From Clostridia bacterium (GTDB lineage: Bacteria; Bacillota; Clostridia; Christensenellales; Aristaeellaceae): a stretch of 11,236 bases of DNA. Positions within the stretch are counted from its first letter, which is position 1, and each line of letters opens with the position of its first letter. Location: the NCBI GenBank assembly GCA_017537105.1, contig JAFWBZ010000150.1, forward strand, positions 1 to 11,236. Reading direction: 5' to 3'. The translations under genes were made by a program, and so were the position numbers. Below, piece by piece: positions 1 to 5,758 of the stretch. Below the pieces are notes generated by a model. The model searched no databases. It was not told the DNA's origin and saw nothing but the letters and a program-made list of their open reading frames with translations.

Positions 1-87
1 CCCGCGGCCTGGAACGCCTTCGGCATGGACAAGGAGGGCGCCGACTATCGCGCCTGCGCGAACTACGGTCCGTTCTACAAGAAGTAA
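1..87 (+). CDS. fucI: L-fucose isomerase, C-terminal end (partial)
   Basis: Only the last 28 codons and the TAA stop are inside the window; the rest lies upstream. The peptide runs PAAWNAFGMDKEGADYRAC and ends NYGPFYKK. From memory this matches the C-terminus of E. coli FucI, which ends YRACQNYGPLYKR after an AAHGMDIEGQD segment. FucI interconverts L-fucose and L-fuculose in the cytoplasm, the first step of the phosphorylative fucose route. The convergent neighbour is the fucose mutarotase gene, which supports the call. Because only about 5% of a roughly 590-residue enzyme is visible, the active site cannot be checked. Confidence 0.85.
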   Translation, partial: PAAWNAFGMDKEGADYRACANYGPFYKK

Positions 88-101
88 GCCTCAAACACAA
101 C

Positions 102-143
102 AAACCGCCCGCTTCCGGATTGCCGGAGGCGGGCGGTTTTTTT
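102..143 (+). terminator. Rho-independent terminator after fucI
   Basis: A 17-bp stem (102-118 pairing with 123-139, with one T-G wobble) closes an ATTG loop and is followed by a T run through 143. It starts 14 bp after the fucI stop codon. It also lies just past the end of the convergent fucU gene, where the minus-strand T run is short, so any termination from that side is probably weaker. Confidence 0.92.
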
Positions 144-151
144 GCGCGCCG

Positions 152-583
152 TTACTTCACGACACCCTTTTGCAGGATGATGTTGGCGTACAGCGCGGTT
201 TCGCCGGTGGCGACAACGGCGAAGGCCTTCTTCGCCACGTCGTAGAACTGGAATCGCTCGATGTGGCCGATCTTCGTGCCGGGCTCGTATTTCTCCACGA
301 TCTTCGCGTACTCGTCCCAGATGGGCGTCTCCACGTCGTCGCCGGGGACGACCTCCATCAGGGAGACGGGCGCCTCCACGTAGGGGTCCAGCGGGAAGAG
401 CTGCAGAATGGCGTCCAGGATCTCCGGCACGCCGTGGCCGTCGAGGCGGACGAGCTGGCAGTCCTTCGCGATGGCGGCGGCGGGGAAGTTGCCGTCGCCG
501 ATGACGAGGGTGTCGCCGTGGCCCATTTCCATCAGGATCTTCAGCAGTTCGGGGGAGAGTATGGACGGGATTCCTTTCAGCAT
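152..583 (-). CDS. fucU: L-fucose mutarotase (FucU/RbsD family)
   Basis: A 143-residue protein, close to the 140 of E. coli FucU. It interconverts the alpha and beta anomers of L-fucose so that the cytoplasmic isomerase or dehydrogenase receives its preferred form. Visible family signatures are MGHGDTLVIGDGNFPA near the N-terminus, with the catalytic-type His in GHGD, and the C-terminal TGETALYANIILQKG. The ATG at 583 was chosen because AAGGAG lies 7 nt upstream and the family start MLKGIP follows; a longer reading to 643 would run through the gene's own promoter. It lies 75 bp downstream of the amidohydrolase gene on the same strand and is convergent with fucI. The FucU assignment rather than RbsD rests on similarity and the fucI neighbour. 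Confidence 0.93.
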   Translation of the reverse strand: MLKGIPSILSPELLKILMEMGHGDTLVIGDGNFPAAAIAKDCQLVRLDGHGVPEILDAILQLFPLDPYVEAPVSLMEVVPGDDVETPIWDEYAKIVEKYEPGTKIGHIERFQFYDVAKKAFAVVATGETALYANIILQKGVVK

Positions 584-619
584 ACGAACACTCCTTTTTT
601 GTCGATTTCTTCGGATTTG

Positions 620-648
620 ATTATAGGGGTTTTCCCGGCGCAAGTCAA
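620..648 (-). promoter_or_regulatory. Sigma-A-type promoter of fucU
   Basis: Reading the minus strand, TTGACT (643-648) and TATAAT (620-625) are separated by exactly 17 bp, giving an expected start near 613 and a leader of about 30 nt. It lies between the amidohydrolase stop and fucU, so fucU can be transcribed independently of the upstream dehydrogenase/amidohydrolase pair. The 7-bp inverted repeat GGTTTTC/GAAAACC overlaps the -35 and spacer and could be an operator or a weak hairpin. Confidence 0.8.
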
Positions 649-658
649 GAAAACCGGG

Positions 659-1531
659 TTATTCCGCCATGTGGCGGATGGGTGCGATTTCCGGCAGCGC
701 GCCGAAGCGGTAGAAGCTGCGGGCGTTTTCGCCGAGGAAGCGGCGCTTTTCTTCGGGCGTCAGCAGGTCGCTGCGATCCAGAAAGTCCCAGCTCATGCGG
801 TAGGTGATGGCGGTCATCGTGCGGGGGTAATCCGAGCCCCACATCAGCTTGTCGATGCCCACCAGGTCCCGGGCCTCCGCGATGGCGCGCACGGCGGAGG
901 GATAGGGATAGAACTCCGCGTTGAACAGCCAGGTGATGCCACCGCTCTCGATGCGCACGTTGGGGTGGCGGGCGAGCAGGATCTGCTCCCGCCAGCCGTC
1001 CACCGTGACCATGCCGAAGTGACCGATGGCGACGCGCAGCTTCGGGTGCTGCTGGAGCATCTCCCGCAGGGAGGCCACCTGGCCGTCGCCCTCGAGCATG
1101 TCGATGCCGATGAACTTGTCCTCTCGCTCGGCCTGCGCGAATATGTCCGCGTGATGGGTCAGGTCGGTGTCGGCGAGCCGGCCGCCGCACAGCTTGATGC
1201 CGTCCATGCCCCGGGTGTCCACCGGCCCCTTCTCCTCGTAGAGCGCGCAGACCCGAATGCGGTCACCGTGGTCCCGGCGCACCCGGCGCAGGTAGGCGTC
1301 CTGGCTGCCGTCCATGTATTCCTGGGTGACCACCGCGCCGGAGACCTGCGCAAAGTCCATGTTGGAAAGCAGCTTCGAGGCGGTGTTGCGGCCGTCGGTC
1401 ATGTAGGGCGGCAGCATCTGCCGGACCTCCCCGGCCAGCATGCTGCGTCCGCCGCCCAGCGGGTAGACGGGCTGCCCGTCGATCCAGCCCGCCTGCTTCT
1501 TCCAGAGATGTACGTGCGCATCGATGATCAT
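659..1531 (-). CDS. Amidohydrolase-family lactonase, probably acting on L-fuconolactone
   Basis: This 290-residue protein is a TIM-barrel metal-dependent hydrolase of the amidohydrolase-2 / COG3618 type. It has the N-terminal metal motif DAHVHLW (His6, His8), GIKLCGG near residue 113, a strand GIDMLEG resembling the FDLL strand of fuconolactonases, VAIGHFG (His171) and MWGSDYPRTM (Asp234). Known relatives hydrolyse sugar lactones such as L-fucono-1,5-lactone. The start ATG follows an AGGAGG that overlaps the upstream dehydrogenase stop region, and the gap between the two genes is only 10 nt, so they are almost certainly co-transcribed. With fucU and fucI next door, fuconolactone is the most economical substrate, but this is inferred; other aldonolactones or true amidohydrolase activity remain possible. 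Confidence 0.82.
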   Translation of the reverse strand: MIIDAHVHLWKKQAGWIDGQPVYPLGGGRSMLAGEVRQMLPPYMTDGRNTASKLLSNMDFAQVSGAVVTQEYMDGSQDAYLRRVRRDHGDRIRVCALYEEKGPVDTRGMDGIKLCGGRLADTDLTHHADIFAQAEREDKFIGIDMLEGDGQVASLREMLQQHPKLRVAIGHFGMVTVDGWREQILLARHPNVRIESGGITWLFNAEFYPYPSAVRAIAEARDLVGIDKLMWGSDYPRTMTAITYRMSWDFLDRSDLLTPEEKRRFLGENARSFYRFGALPEIAPIRHMAE

Positions 1532-1541
1532 GGCGCTCCTC

Positions 1542-2747
1542 CTATCTCGTCCGGTCGACGTAGCGCTCGTTCCAGAGCACCGCCGTCTTCATCGGCGCGC
1601 CCTTGGCGTAGATCTCCTCTTCGTAGGCGCGGATGGGGTCGGCGATGAAGTGCTCCTTGTCGATCAGGGCCACGATTTCATCGTAGCGGCTCTGCGCCAG
1701 CATGTGGATGGCCGCCTCCATGTGGTCCTGCCGGAAGTTGATGGAGCCGAAGATCAGGTGGTTTTCGAAGCCAAAGGGCATGGTGTCGAAAGAGACGCGG
1801 GGGCCCAGCGAAAAGCTGTTGTAGATGCCGTTGCAGCCCAGCACCCCATGTTCAAAGGCGACGGCGTGCTCTGCGCTGCCGCCGCTGGTGCCGATGAACA
1901 TCGTCGCCCGGCCGCCGAGCGCCTCGCAAAGGGCGCGCGCCAGTTCCTTCGGATCGCTGTAGGTGTTCTGCACGTAGATGCCGCCGGTCTGCTCCAGCGC
2001 GAAACGCACCTTGGGACTGTCGGCGGCGCTGCGGGCCACCAGCACGATCCGGGCATTGGGATGCGCGCGGCGGATGACGTCGCCCACGAACATGCCCGTG
2101 GTGCCCAGGCCGAAGATCACCGTGCGGTCGAAGATCTCGTCCGACGCGATGGCACGGGCCTCCTCCAGTCCGCAGCCCCTCCGGCGGGCTACCTGGCGGA
2201 AGTTGTGGGCGCCGCCCAGGTCCTCCATGCGCTCCAGCTGGAACAGCATGCAGGAAAACGGGTCCGGAAAGACCATGCGCTTGGCGAAGGAGAGATCCAG
2301 CCGTCCGCCGTGCACGTGGCCCTCGGGAATGTCCAGCAGCATGTCCGGGTTGACGTACATCCGGTCGCAGAACAGGCCGTCCGCCTGGTCGCAGCCGTAT
2401 TCAAAATAGCGCTCCTCCTCGGTATAGCGGGTGGGATCGACGCAGTCTCCGCCGCGGATCAGCACGATGGCAAAACGGTTCTGCGAGGGGACCCACACCA
2501 CGCCCTCGTGGCCGTTGATCAGCCGTCGCTGGCCCTCGGGAAATTTGGCGTCCAGCGCGCCCCGACGGCCCATCTGCATGAGCTCGTAGTCGGTGCCGCA
2601 GAAGCCCACGATGACCGGCTCCACCGGGATGCCGGGCTGCCTCGGCTCGCCGTGCAGGCGCTGCCGGGGCGGGTTGATCAGCTCGACCTCGCCGTAGACC
2701 AGGGGCCGGTCGGGGTCGTTTTGAAAATAGGTTCCAAATGCCTTCAT
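1542..2747 (-). CDS. Zinc-type MDR sugar dehydrogenase, possible L-fucose dehydrogenase
   Basis: A 401-residue medium-chain dehydrogenase resembling glucose/aldose 1-dehydrogenases. Catalytic zinc positions appear as CGTD (Cys50) and NGHEGVV (His80, Glu81). The Rossmann nucleotide-binding motif GLGTTGMF is at 213-220, followed by an acidic-free RIVLVAR strand. The usual four-cysteine structural zinc lobe is not canonical: only Cys102, Cys119 and Cys127 are seen between residues 100 and 130. The ATG at 2747 is preceded by GGAGG at 6 nt; longer in-frame starts lack a ribosome site and would overlap the promoter. First gene of a unit with the lactonase-like amidohydrolase, and near fucU. The likely reaction is NAD(P)-dependent oxidation of L-fucose or a related aldose at C1 to its lactone; substrate and cofactor are inferred. 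Confidence 0.82.
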   Translation of the reverse strand: MKAFGTYFQNDPDRPLVYGEVELINPPRQRLHGEPRQPGIPVEPVIVGFCGTDYELMQMGRRGALDAKFPEGQRRLINGHEGVVWVPSQNRFAIVLIRGGDCVDPTRYTEEERYFEYGCDQADGLFCDRMYVNPDMLLDIPEGHVHGGRLDLSFAKRMVFPDPFSCMLFQLERMEDLGGAHNFRQVARRRGCGLEEARAIASDEIFDRTVIFGLGTTGMFVGDVIRRAHPNARIVLVARSAADSPKVRFALEQTGGIYVQNTYSDPKELARALCEALGGRATMFIGTSGGSAEHAVAFEHGVLGCNGIYNSFSLGPRVSFDTMPFGFENHLIFGSINFRQDHMEAAIHMLAQSRYDEIVALIDKEHFIADPIRAYEEEIYAKGAPMKTAVLWNERYVDRTR

Positions 2748-2764
2748 GCGCTGCCTCCATCGCT

Positions 2765-2781
2765 CCGCGCACGATGCGCGG
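2765..2781 (-). promoter_or_regulatory. Palindrome/hairpin in the dehydrogenase leader
   Basis: A perfect CCGCGCA-TCG-TGCGCGG inverted repeat lies between the predicted transcription start (near 2789) and the GGAGG ribosome site (2754-2758). It could be an operator just downstream of the start or a leader hairpin; nothing in the sequence distinguishes these. Confidence 0.45.
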
Positions 2782-2795
2782 AAAGTACTGCCTCT

Positions 2796-2824
2796 ATTAT
2801 ACAAGTCCGCGCGCCCACCGTCAA
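2796..2824 (-). promoter_or_regulatory. Sigma-A-type promoter of the dehydrogenase-amidohydrolase unit
   Basis: On the minus strand TTGACG (2819-2824) and TATAAT (2796-2801) are spaced by 17 bp. The predicted start lies near 2789, giving a leader of about 42 nt before the ATG at 2747. Confidence 0.82.
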
Positions 2825-2916
2825 CCGCGCGGCCCGGGAATTCGGCGCGGGTGCATTGTGGAATGCAGCCGCGCATTGCGCGCTGCAAAAACGTTCACAG
2901 ATTGTTCATCGGCAAA
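2825..2916. promoter_or_regulatory. Divergent control region with two palindromes
   Basis: No gene is seen here between the two divergent promoters. Two symmetrical sequences are present: TGCATT-GTGG-AATGCA (2852-2867) and CGCGCA-T-TGCGCG (2870-2882). They sit roughly 65-95 bp upstream of the dehydrogenase transcription start, a plausible place for an activator or repressor of the sugar cluster. Binding is inferred from symmetry only. Confidence 0.35.
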
Positions 2917-2943
2917 TTAGCACTCGCCTCTTGACAGTGCTAA
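2917..2943. promoter_or_regulatory. CIRCE operator (HrcA site)
   Basis: TTAGCACTC, nine bases, then CAGTGCTAA. This matches the CIRCE consensus (TTAGCACTC-N9-GAGTGCTAA) in all but one position. It covers the whole -35 box of the hsp20 promoter, so HrcA binding would block RNA polymerase. HrcA itself is not in the window. Confidence 0.93.
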
Positions 2944-2959
2944 CAAAAATGCGTATAAT
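2931..2959 (+). promoter_or_regulatory. Sigma-A promoter of hsp20
   Basis: Full consensus: TTGACA (2931-2936), 17-bp spacer, TATAAT (2954-2959). The start is expected near 2966, leaving a leader of about 108 nt. The -35 lies inside the CIRCE operator. Confidence 0.93.
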
Positions 2960-2965
2960 ATCAGG

Positions 2966-3073
2966 TGAACGGAGGGAAGGGGATTCCGAAGCGGAATAAC
3001 CGCCCGAAGTTCGGGGTACAACATACAGACGGATCGGTCGGAGACGGCCGGCACGTCAAAGGAGGTATGCGTT
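2966..3073 (+). other. Long structured 5' leader of hsp20
   Basis: Three short hairpins can be drawn in a row: ATTCCG-AAG-CGGAAT (2983-2997), CCCGA-AGT-TCGGG (3003-3015) and CGGTC/GGCCG (3035-3050, one wobble). The ribosome site AAAGGAGGT follows at about 3058-3066. None of the hairpins covers the ribosome site, and no CCUCC-like partner for it is visible in the leader, so a classic RNA thermometer is not supported. Confidence 0.4.
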
Positions 3074-3526
3074 ATGTTGATGCCGAGTATCTTTGCTGAG
3101 AATCTGTTTGATGAGTTCTTCGAGGACTTCCCGATGCCCCGCGAGTTCAGGAACATCGACCGCAGGCTGTATGGCAAGAACGCCGCCCGAGAGATGAAGA
3201 CGGACGTACACGAGCACGAGGATCACTACGAAGTGGATATCGACCTGCCGGGCTTCAAGAAGGATGAGATCACGCTGACGCTGGAAAACGGCTATCTGAC
3301 GGTCAACGCCGCCAAGGGCGTGGACAAGGACGAGACCGACAAGAGAGGCAAGCTCATTCGCCAGGAGCGCTATGCCGGCGCGCTGCAGAGGAGCTTCTAC
3401 GTGGGCGACGCGCTCACGGAGCAGGACATCGCCGCGAAGTTTGAAAACGGCGTGCTGAGCCTGAGCGTGCCGAAGCAGGAGGCGAGAAAGCTTCCCGAGA
3501 AGAAGGTCATCATGATCGAAGGCTGA
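3074..3526 (+). CDS. Hsp20 family small heat-shock protein
   Basis: A 150-residue ATP-independent chaperone that binds unfolding proteins in the cytoplasm as an oligomer. The short N-terminal arm (MLMPSIFAENLFDEFFEDF) is aromatic-rich, as in family members. The alpha-crystallin domain starts near residue 38 (EMKTDVHEHEDHYEVDIDLP) and includes GFKKDEITLTLENGYL and the signature NGVLSLSVPK. The C-terminal KKVIMIEG carries an I-x-I/V-type anchoring motif. The ATG follows AAGGAGG at a good distance; an ATG at 3067 is out of frame. It is a single-gene unit with its own promoter, CIRCE operator and terminator, so heat induction through HrcA is expected. Confidence 0.96.
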   Translation: MLMPSIFAENLFDEFFEDFPMPREFRNIDRRLYGKNAAREMKTDVHEHEDHYEVDIDLPGFKKDEITLTLENGYLTVNAAKGVDKDETDKRGKLIRQERYAGALQRSFYVGDALTEQDIAAKFENGVLSLSVPKQEARKLPEKKVIMIEG

Positions 3527-3557
3527 CGGCTGCCGCGCCGGCGACAGCAGTCAAAAC

Positions 3558-3588
3558 CCCCGCTGCCTTTGGGCGGCGGGGACTTTTT
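3558..3588 (+). terminator. Rho-independent terminator of hsp20
   Basis: A 10-bp stem (3558-3567 with 3572-3581, one T-G wobble) closes a TTTG loop and is followed by TTTTT at 3584-3588. It begins 31 bp after the hsp20 stop. Confidence 0.92.
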
Positions 3589-3614
3589 ATGCCATTTACG
3601 CTCCGGGGCGGGAG

Positions 3615-3643
3615 TTGAAAACCCGGATCGGACGTGCTATGAT
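3615..3643 (+). promoter_or_regulatory. Sigma-A-type promoter of thpR-nfo
   Basis: TTGAAA (3615-3620), 17-bp spacer, TATGAT (3638-3643). The expected start is near 3650, about 30 nt before the TTG start of thpR. Confidence 0.75.
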
Positions 3644-3679
3644 AGAGAAACCGGGCGATTCGCGAAAGGGGGGAGCGGC

Positions 3680-4189
3680 TTGAGGCTGTTCATCGCCATA
3701 CCGCTGGACGGTGCGCTGCGCGCGGCCGTGCAATCCGTGCAGGATGATTTTCGCCGGTGCGGCGTGCGGGGGAACTACACGAAGGCCGAGAATCTCCACC
3801 TGACGCTGGCGTTCATCGGCGAGCATCCGGATGCCGACGGCGTGCTGGAGGTCCTCGACGCCGTGCCCTTTGCGCCCTTCGAGCTCCGGCTCGAGGGCAT
3901 CGGTGCCTTCGGCGACCTGTGGTGGCTGGGGATTCAGCGGAGCGCGGCCCTGGAGGCCTATGTACGGCGGCTGCGCCGGGCGCTGGCCGCGGCGGGCATC
4001 CCCTTTGACCGCAAGCGGTTTTCGCCCCACATCACGCTGGTGCGGCGGGCGGATCGCGATGGCCGGGACATGCCCGGATTTGCAGTGCCGGAGGCGGGCA
4101 TGCGGGTGGAGCACATCGCCCTGATGCGTTCAGACCGCGGGCGGGACGGCATGATCTACACGGAAATCGAATCCGGGAGGCGCGTATGA
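3680..4189 (+). CDS. thpR: RNA 2',3'-cyclic phosphodiesterase (2H family, ThpR/LigT)
   Basis: A 169-residue protein of the 2H phosphoesterase superfamily. It has the N-terminal RLFIAIPLD and the two defining H-x-T-x motifs, HLTL (His40, Thr42) and HITL (His117, Thr119). Bacterial members hydrolyse RNA 2',3'-cyclic phosphate ends, and some ligate tRNA halves in vitro; the cellular role is poorly defined. The start is TTG at 3680, chosen because a GGGGGA ribosome site lies just upstream and the family begins right there; an upstream in-frame start near 3569 would lie in the hsp20 terminator. The stop overlaps the nfo start (ATGA), indicating translational coupling with a DNA repair enzyme. Confidence 0.93.
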   Translation: MRLFIAIPLDGALRAAVQSVQDDFRRCGVRGNYTKAENLHLTLAFIGEHPDADGVLEVLDAVPFAPFELRLEGIGAFGDLWWLGIQRSAALEAYVRRLRRALAAAGIPFDRKRFSPHITLVRRADRDGRDMPGFAVPEAGMRVEHIALMRSDRGRDGMIYTEIESGRRV

Positions 4190-5025
4190 TCTACATCGGC
4201 TGCCACCTGTCGGTGACCCGGGGCTACGAGGCCATGGGCCGGACCATGCTGGAATTCGGCGGGAATACCTTCGCCTGGTTCACCCGGAATCCCCGGGGCG
4301 GGAAGACGCGGGACGTGGACCCCGAAGACGCCGCGGCGCTGAACGCCCTGCTGCGGCGGGAGGGCTTTGGCCCGATGGTGGCCCACGGAAGCTATACCAT
4401 GAATCTCTGCGCGGCCAATCCCGTGACCCGGGCAAACGGCACAGACATGCTGGCGCGGGACCTGGAGCGCATGGCGCTGTTTCCGGGCAGCCTGTACAAC
4501 TTCCATCCCGGCGCGCACACCGGGCAGGGCGTGGAGCGGGGCATCGCGCAGATTGCGGAGGCGCTCAACGGCGCCATGGGGCCGGAGCCGCGCACCACGG
4601 TGCTGCTGGAGACCATGGCGGGCAAGGGCTCGGAGGTGGGCGGCTGCTTTGAGGAGCTGCGGGAGATCCTCGACCGGGCGGCGCATCCCGAGCGGCTGGG
4701 CGTGTGCTTCGACACCTGCCACACATGGGACGCGGGCTACGACATCGCGGAGGACCTGGACGGCGTGCTGACGCGGTTTGATAAGGTCGTCGGCCTGGAC
4801 CGGCTGCGGGCGGTGCACTTCAACGACAGCAAGAACGCCCGGGGCTCCCGCAAAGACCGCCACGAGAAGCTGGGGCAGGGCTGCATCGGCATGGAGGCGC
4901 TGCGGCGCGTCGCGATGCATCCGGCGCTGCAGGGCCTCCCGTTCATCCTGGAGACGCCCAACGACGACGCGGGCTACCGCCGGGAGATCCACACGGTGCT
5001 CGATTGGATGGAATCGCGGGGATGA
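4186..5025 (+). CDS. nfo: Endonuclease IV (AP endonuclease)
   Basis: A 279-residue enzyme (E. coli Nfo has 285) that cleaves DNA 5' to abasic sites and removes blocked 3' ends in base excision repair. All nine trinuclear zinc ligands can be assigned: His67, His107 (NFHPGAH), Glu142 (LLETMAGKG), Asp176 and His179 (FDTCHTWDAGYD), His211 (HFNDSKN), Asp224 and His226 (KDRHEKLGQG), Glu256 (FILETPND). The ATG overlaps the thpR stop by 4 nt and has GGAGG at 5 nt. Second gene of the plus-strand unit; the unrecognised membrane protein follows after 42 bp. Confidence 0.97.
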   Translation: MIYIGCHLSVTRGYEAMGRTMLEFGGNTFAWFTRNPRGGKTRDVDPEDAAALNALLRREGFGPMVAHGSYTMNLCAANPVTRANGTDMLARDLERMALFPGSLYNFHPGAHTGQGVERGIAQIAEALNGAMGPEPRTTVLLETMAGKGSEVGGCFEELREILDRAAHPERLGVCFDTCHTWDAGYDIAEDLDGVLTRFDKVVGLDRLRAVHFNDSKNARGSRKDRHEKLGQGCIGMEALRRVAMHPALQGLPFILETPNDDAGYRREIHTVLDWMESRG

Positions 5026-5067
5026 GGCATTGGAGGAACGCGGATCGCATCGAAGGGAGGGGCTTTT

Positions 5068-5700
5068 GTGCCGTGGTACGGATGGGTTTTGCTGGCCTGC
5101 CTGGTCATCGGGCCCTTTGACGCGCTCTACCTGTACATCCGGGCGGGTCGGCGCCGGGAGGCGCTGAAGCGCGGTTCGAAGGGTGCCCCGGAGCCGTCGC
5201 TGGAGGAGGCCCTGGAGGGCTACCATTTCTATGCCACGGGCGTGTCCACCCATGCGTTTTTCTCGGGGGACGAGCGGGTGTGCGCCGTGTCCCGGGCAGC
5301 GCTGCCGGGCCAGCCGGCGTCGATCTCGGCGGAGGGCGTCGATTGGATCCTTTTCCGGGAACGCGAAGCGAACGGCGTGTTCGCGGTGCTGGACCGGGCG
5401 ACGGGCGCGCAGGTGGCGGAGGTGGAGCCGTGGCCGGACGGCGCGGGCTTTTCGCTGTGCGCGTCCGAGGGCAGCCTGGAGGGGCGCATCGGGACCGACG
5501 CGATCACCTGCACCCTGGACGGGCGGACGGTCGTCCGAATCGAGCAGGCCTTCGACGCGCAGCGCGTCCGGGAAATGTACGGGAATTTCTTCCCCCGCCG
5601 CTGCGTTGCGCGGTGCGCGGCGGAGCTGCCGCCGACCCTGCGAACGCTGGCGCTGTGCGCGCCGTTCGCAGGGATCGCGGACCTCGGAATATGGGAATGA
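5068..5700 (+). CDS. Unrecognised membrane-anchored protein
   Basis: A 210-residue protein that I do not recognise. A single hydrophobic segment (residues 3-24, MPWYGWVLLACLVIGPFDALYL) is followed by a basic stretch RAGRRREALKRG, which predicts an N-terminal anchor with a cytoplasmic C-terminal part by the positive-inside rule. The remaining roughly 165 residues look beta-rich and have no recognisable catalytic motif; cysteines are scattered. The start is GTG at 5068, with AGGGAGG 7 nt upstream. It lies 42 bp after nfo on the same strand with no visible promoter between them, so it is probably the third gene of the thpR-nfo unit. A general housekeeping protein carried by chance is as likely as a repair role. 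Confidence 0.8.
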   Translation: MPWYGWVLLACLVIGPFDALYLYIRAGRRREALKRGSKGAPEPSLEEALEGYHFYATGVSTHAFFSGDERVCAVSRAALPGQPASISAEGVDWILFREREANGVFAVLDRATGAQVAEVEPWPDGAGFSLCASEGSLEGRIGTDAITCTLDGRTVVRIEQAFDAQRVREMYGNFFPRRCVARCAAELPPTLRTLALCAPFAGIADLGIWE

Positions 5701-5703
5701 CAG

Positions 5704-5736
5704 GGACGCCGGAGCGGTTCAGCCGCTCCGGCGTCC
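5704..5736. terminator. Strong hairpin between convergent genes
   Basis: A perfect 14-bp stem (5704-5717 with 5723-5736) closes a TTCAG loop, 3 bp after the stop of the membrane-protein gene and 22 bp past the end of the convergent htrA. No T run follows directly on either strand; the nearest is ATTTTGTTTT at 5751-5760. It probably ends or stabilises both transcripts but is not a textbook intrinsic terminator. Confidence 0.65.
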
Positions 5737-5758
5737 ATTGGGTTGGAGGGATTTTGTT

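Noticed and set aside
584..643. Upstream start for fucU at 643
   Set aside because: The extra residues would be encoded over the fucU -10 box and leader; the ATG at 583 has a good ribosome site and matches family length.
2748..2888. Upstream start for the dehydrogenase at 2888
   Set aside because: The extension crosses the -35/-10 promoter and lacks a ribosome site; MKAFG at 2747 fits the family and has GGAGG at 6 nt.
170..2999. Long plus-strand open frames opposite the dehydrogenase and amidohydrolase genes
   Set aside because: They are antisense to well-supported family genes, have no ribosome sites, and encode His/Val/Ala-rich sequence typical of the complement of G+C-rich coding DNA.
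2966..3073. RNA thermometer (ROSE or fourU type) in the hsp20 leader
   Set aside because: No sequence complementary to the AAGGAGG site is seen in the leader, and the drawn hairpins leave the site free.
3569..3679. Upstream start for thpR near 3569
   Set aside because: It lies inside the hsp20 terminator and upstream of the thpR promoter; family homology begins at the TTG at 3680.
4156..5253. Minus-strand 365-codon open frame over nfo
   Set aside because: nfo on the plus strand has all nine zinc ligands; the antisense reading has no recognisable features.
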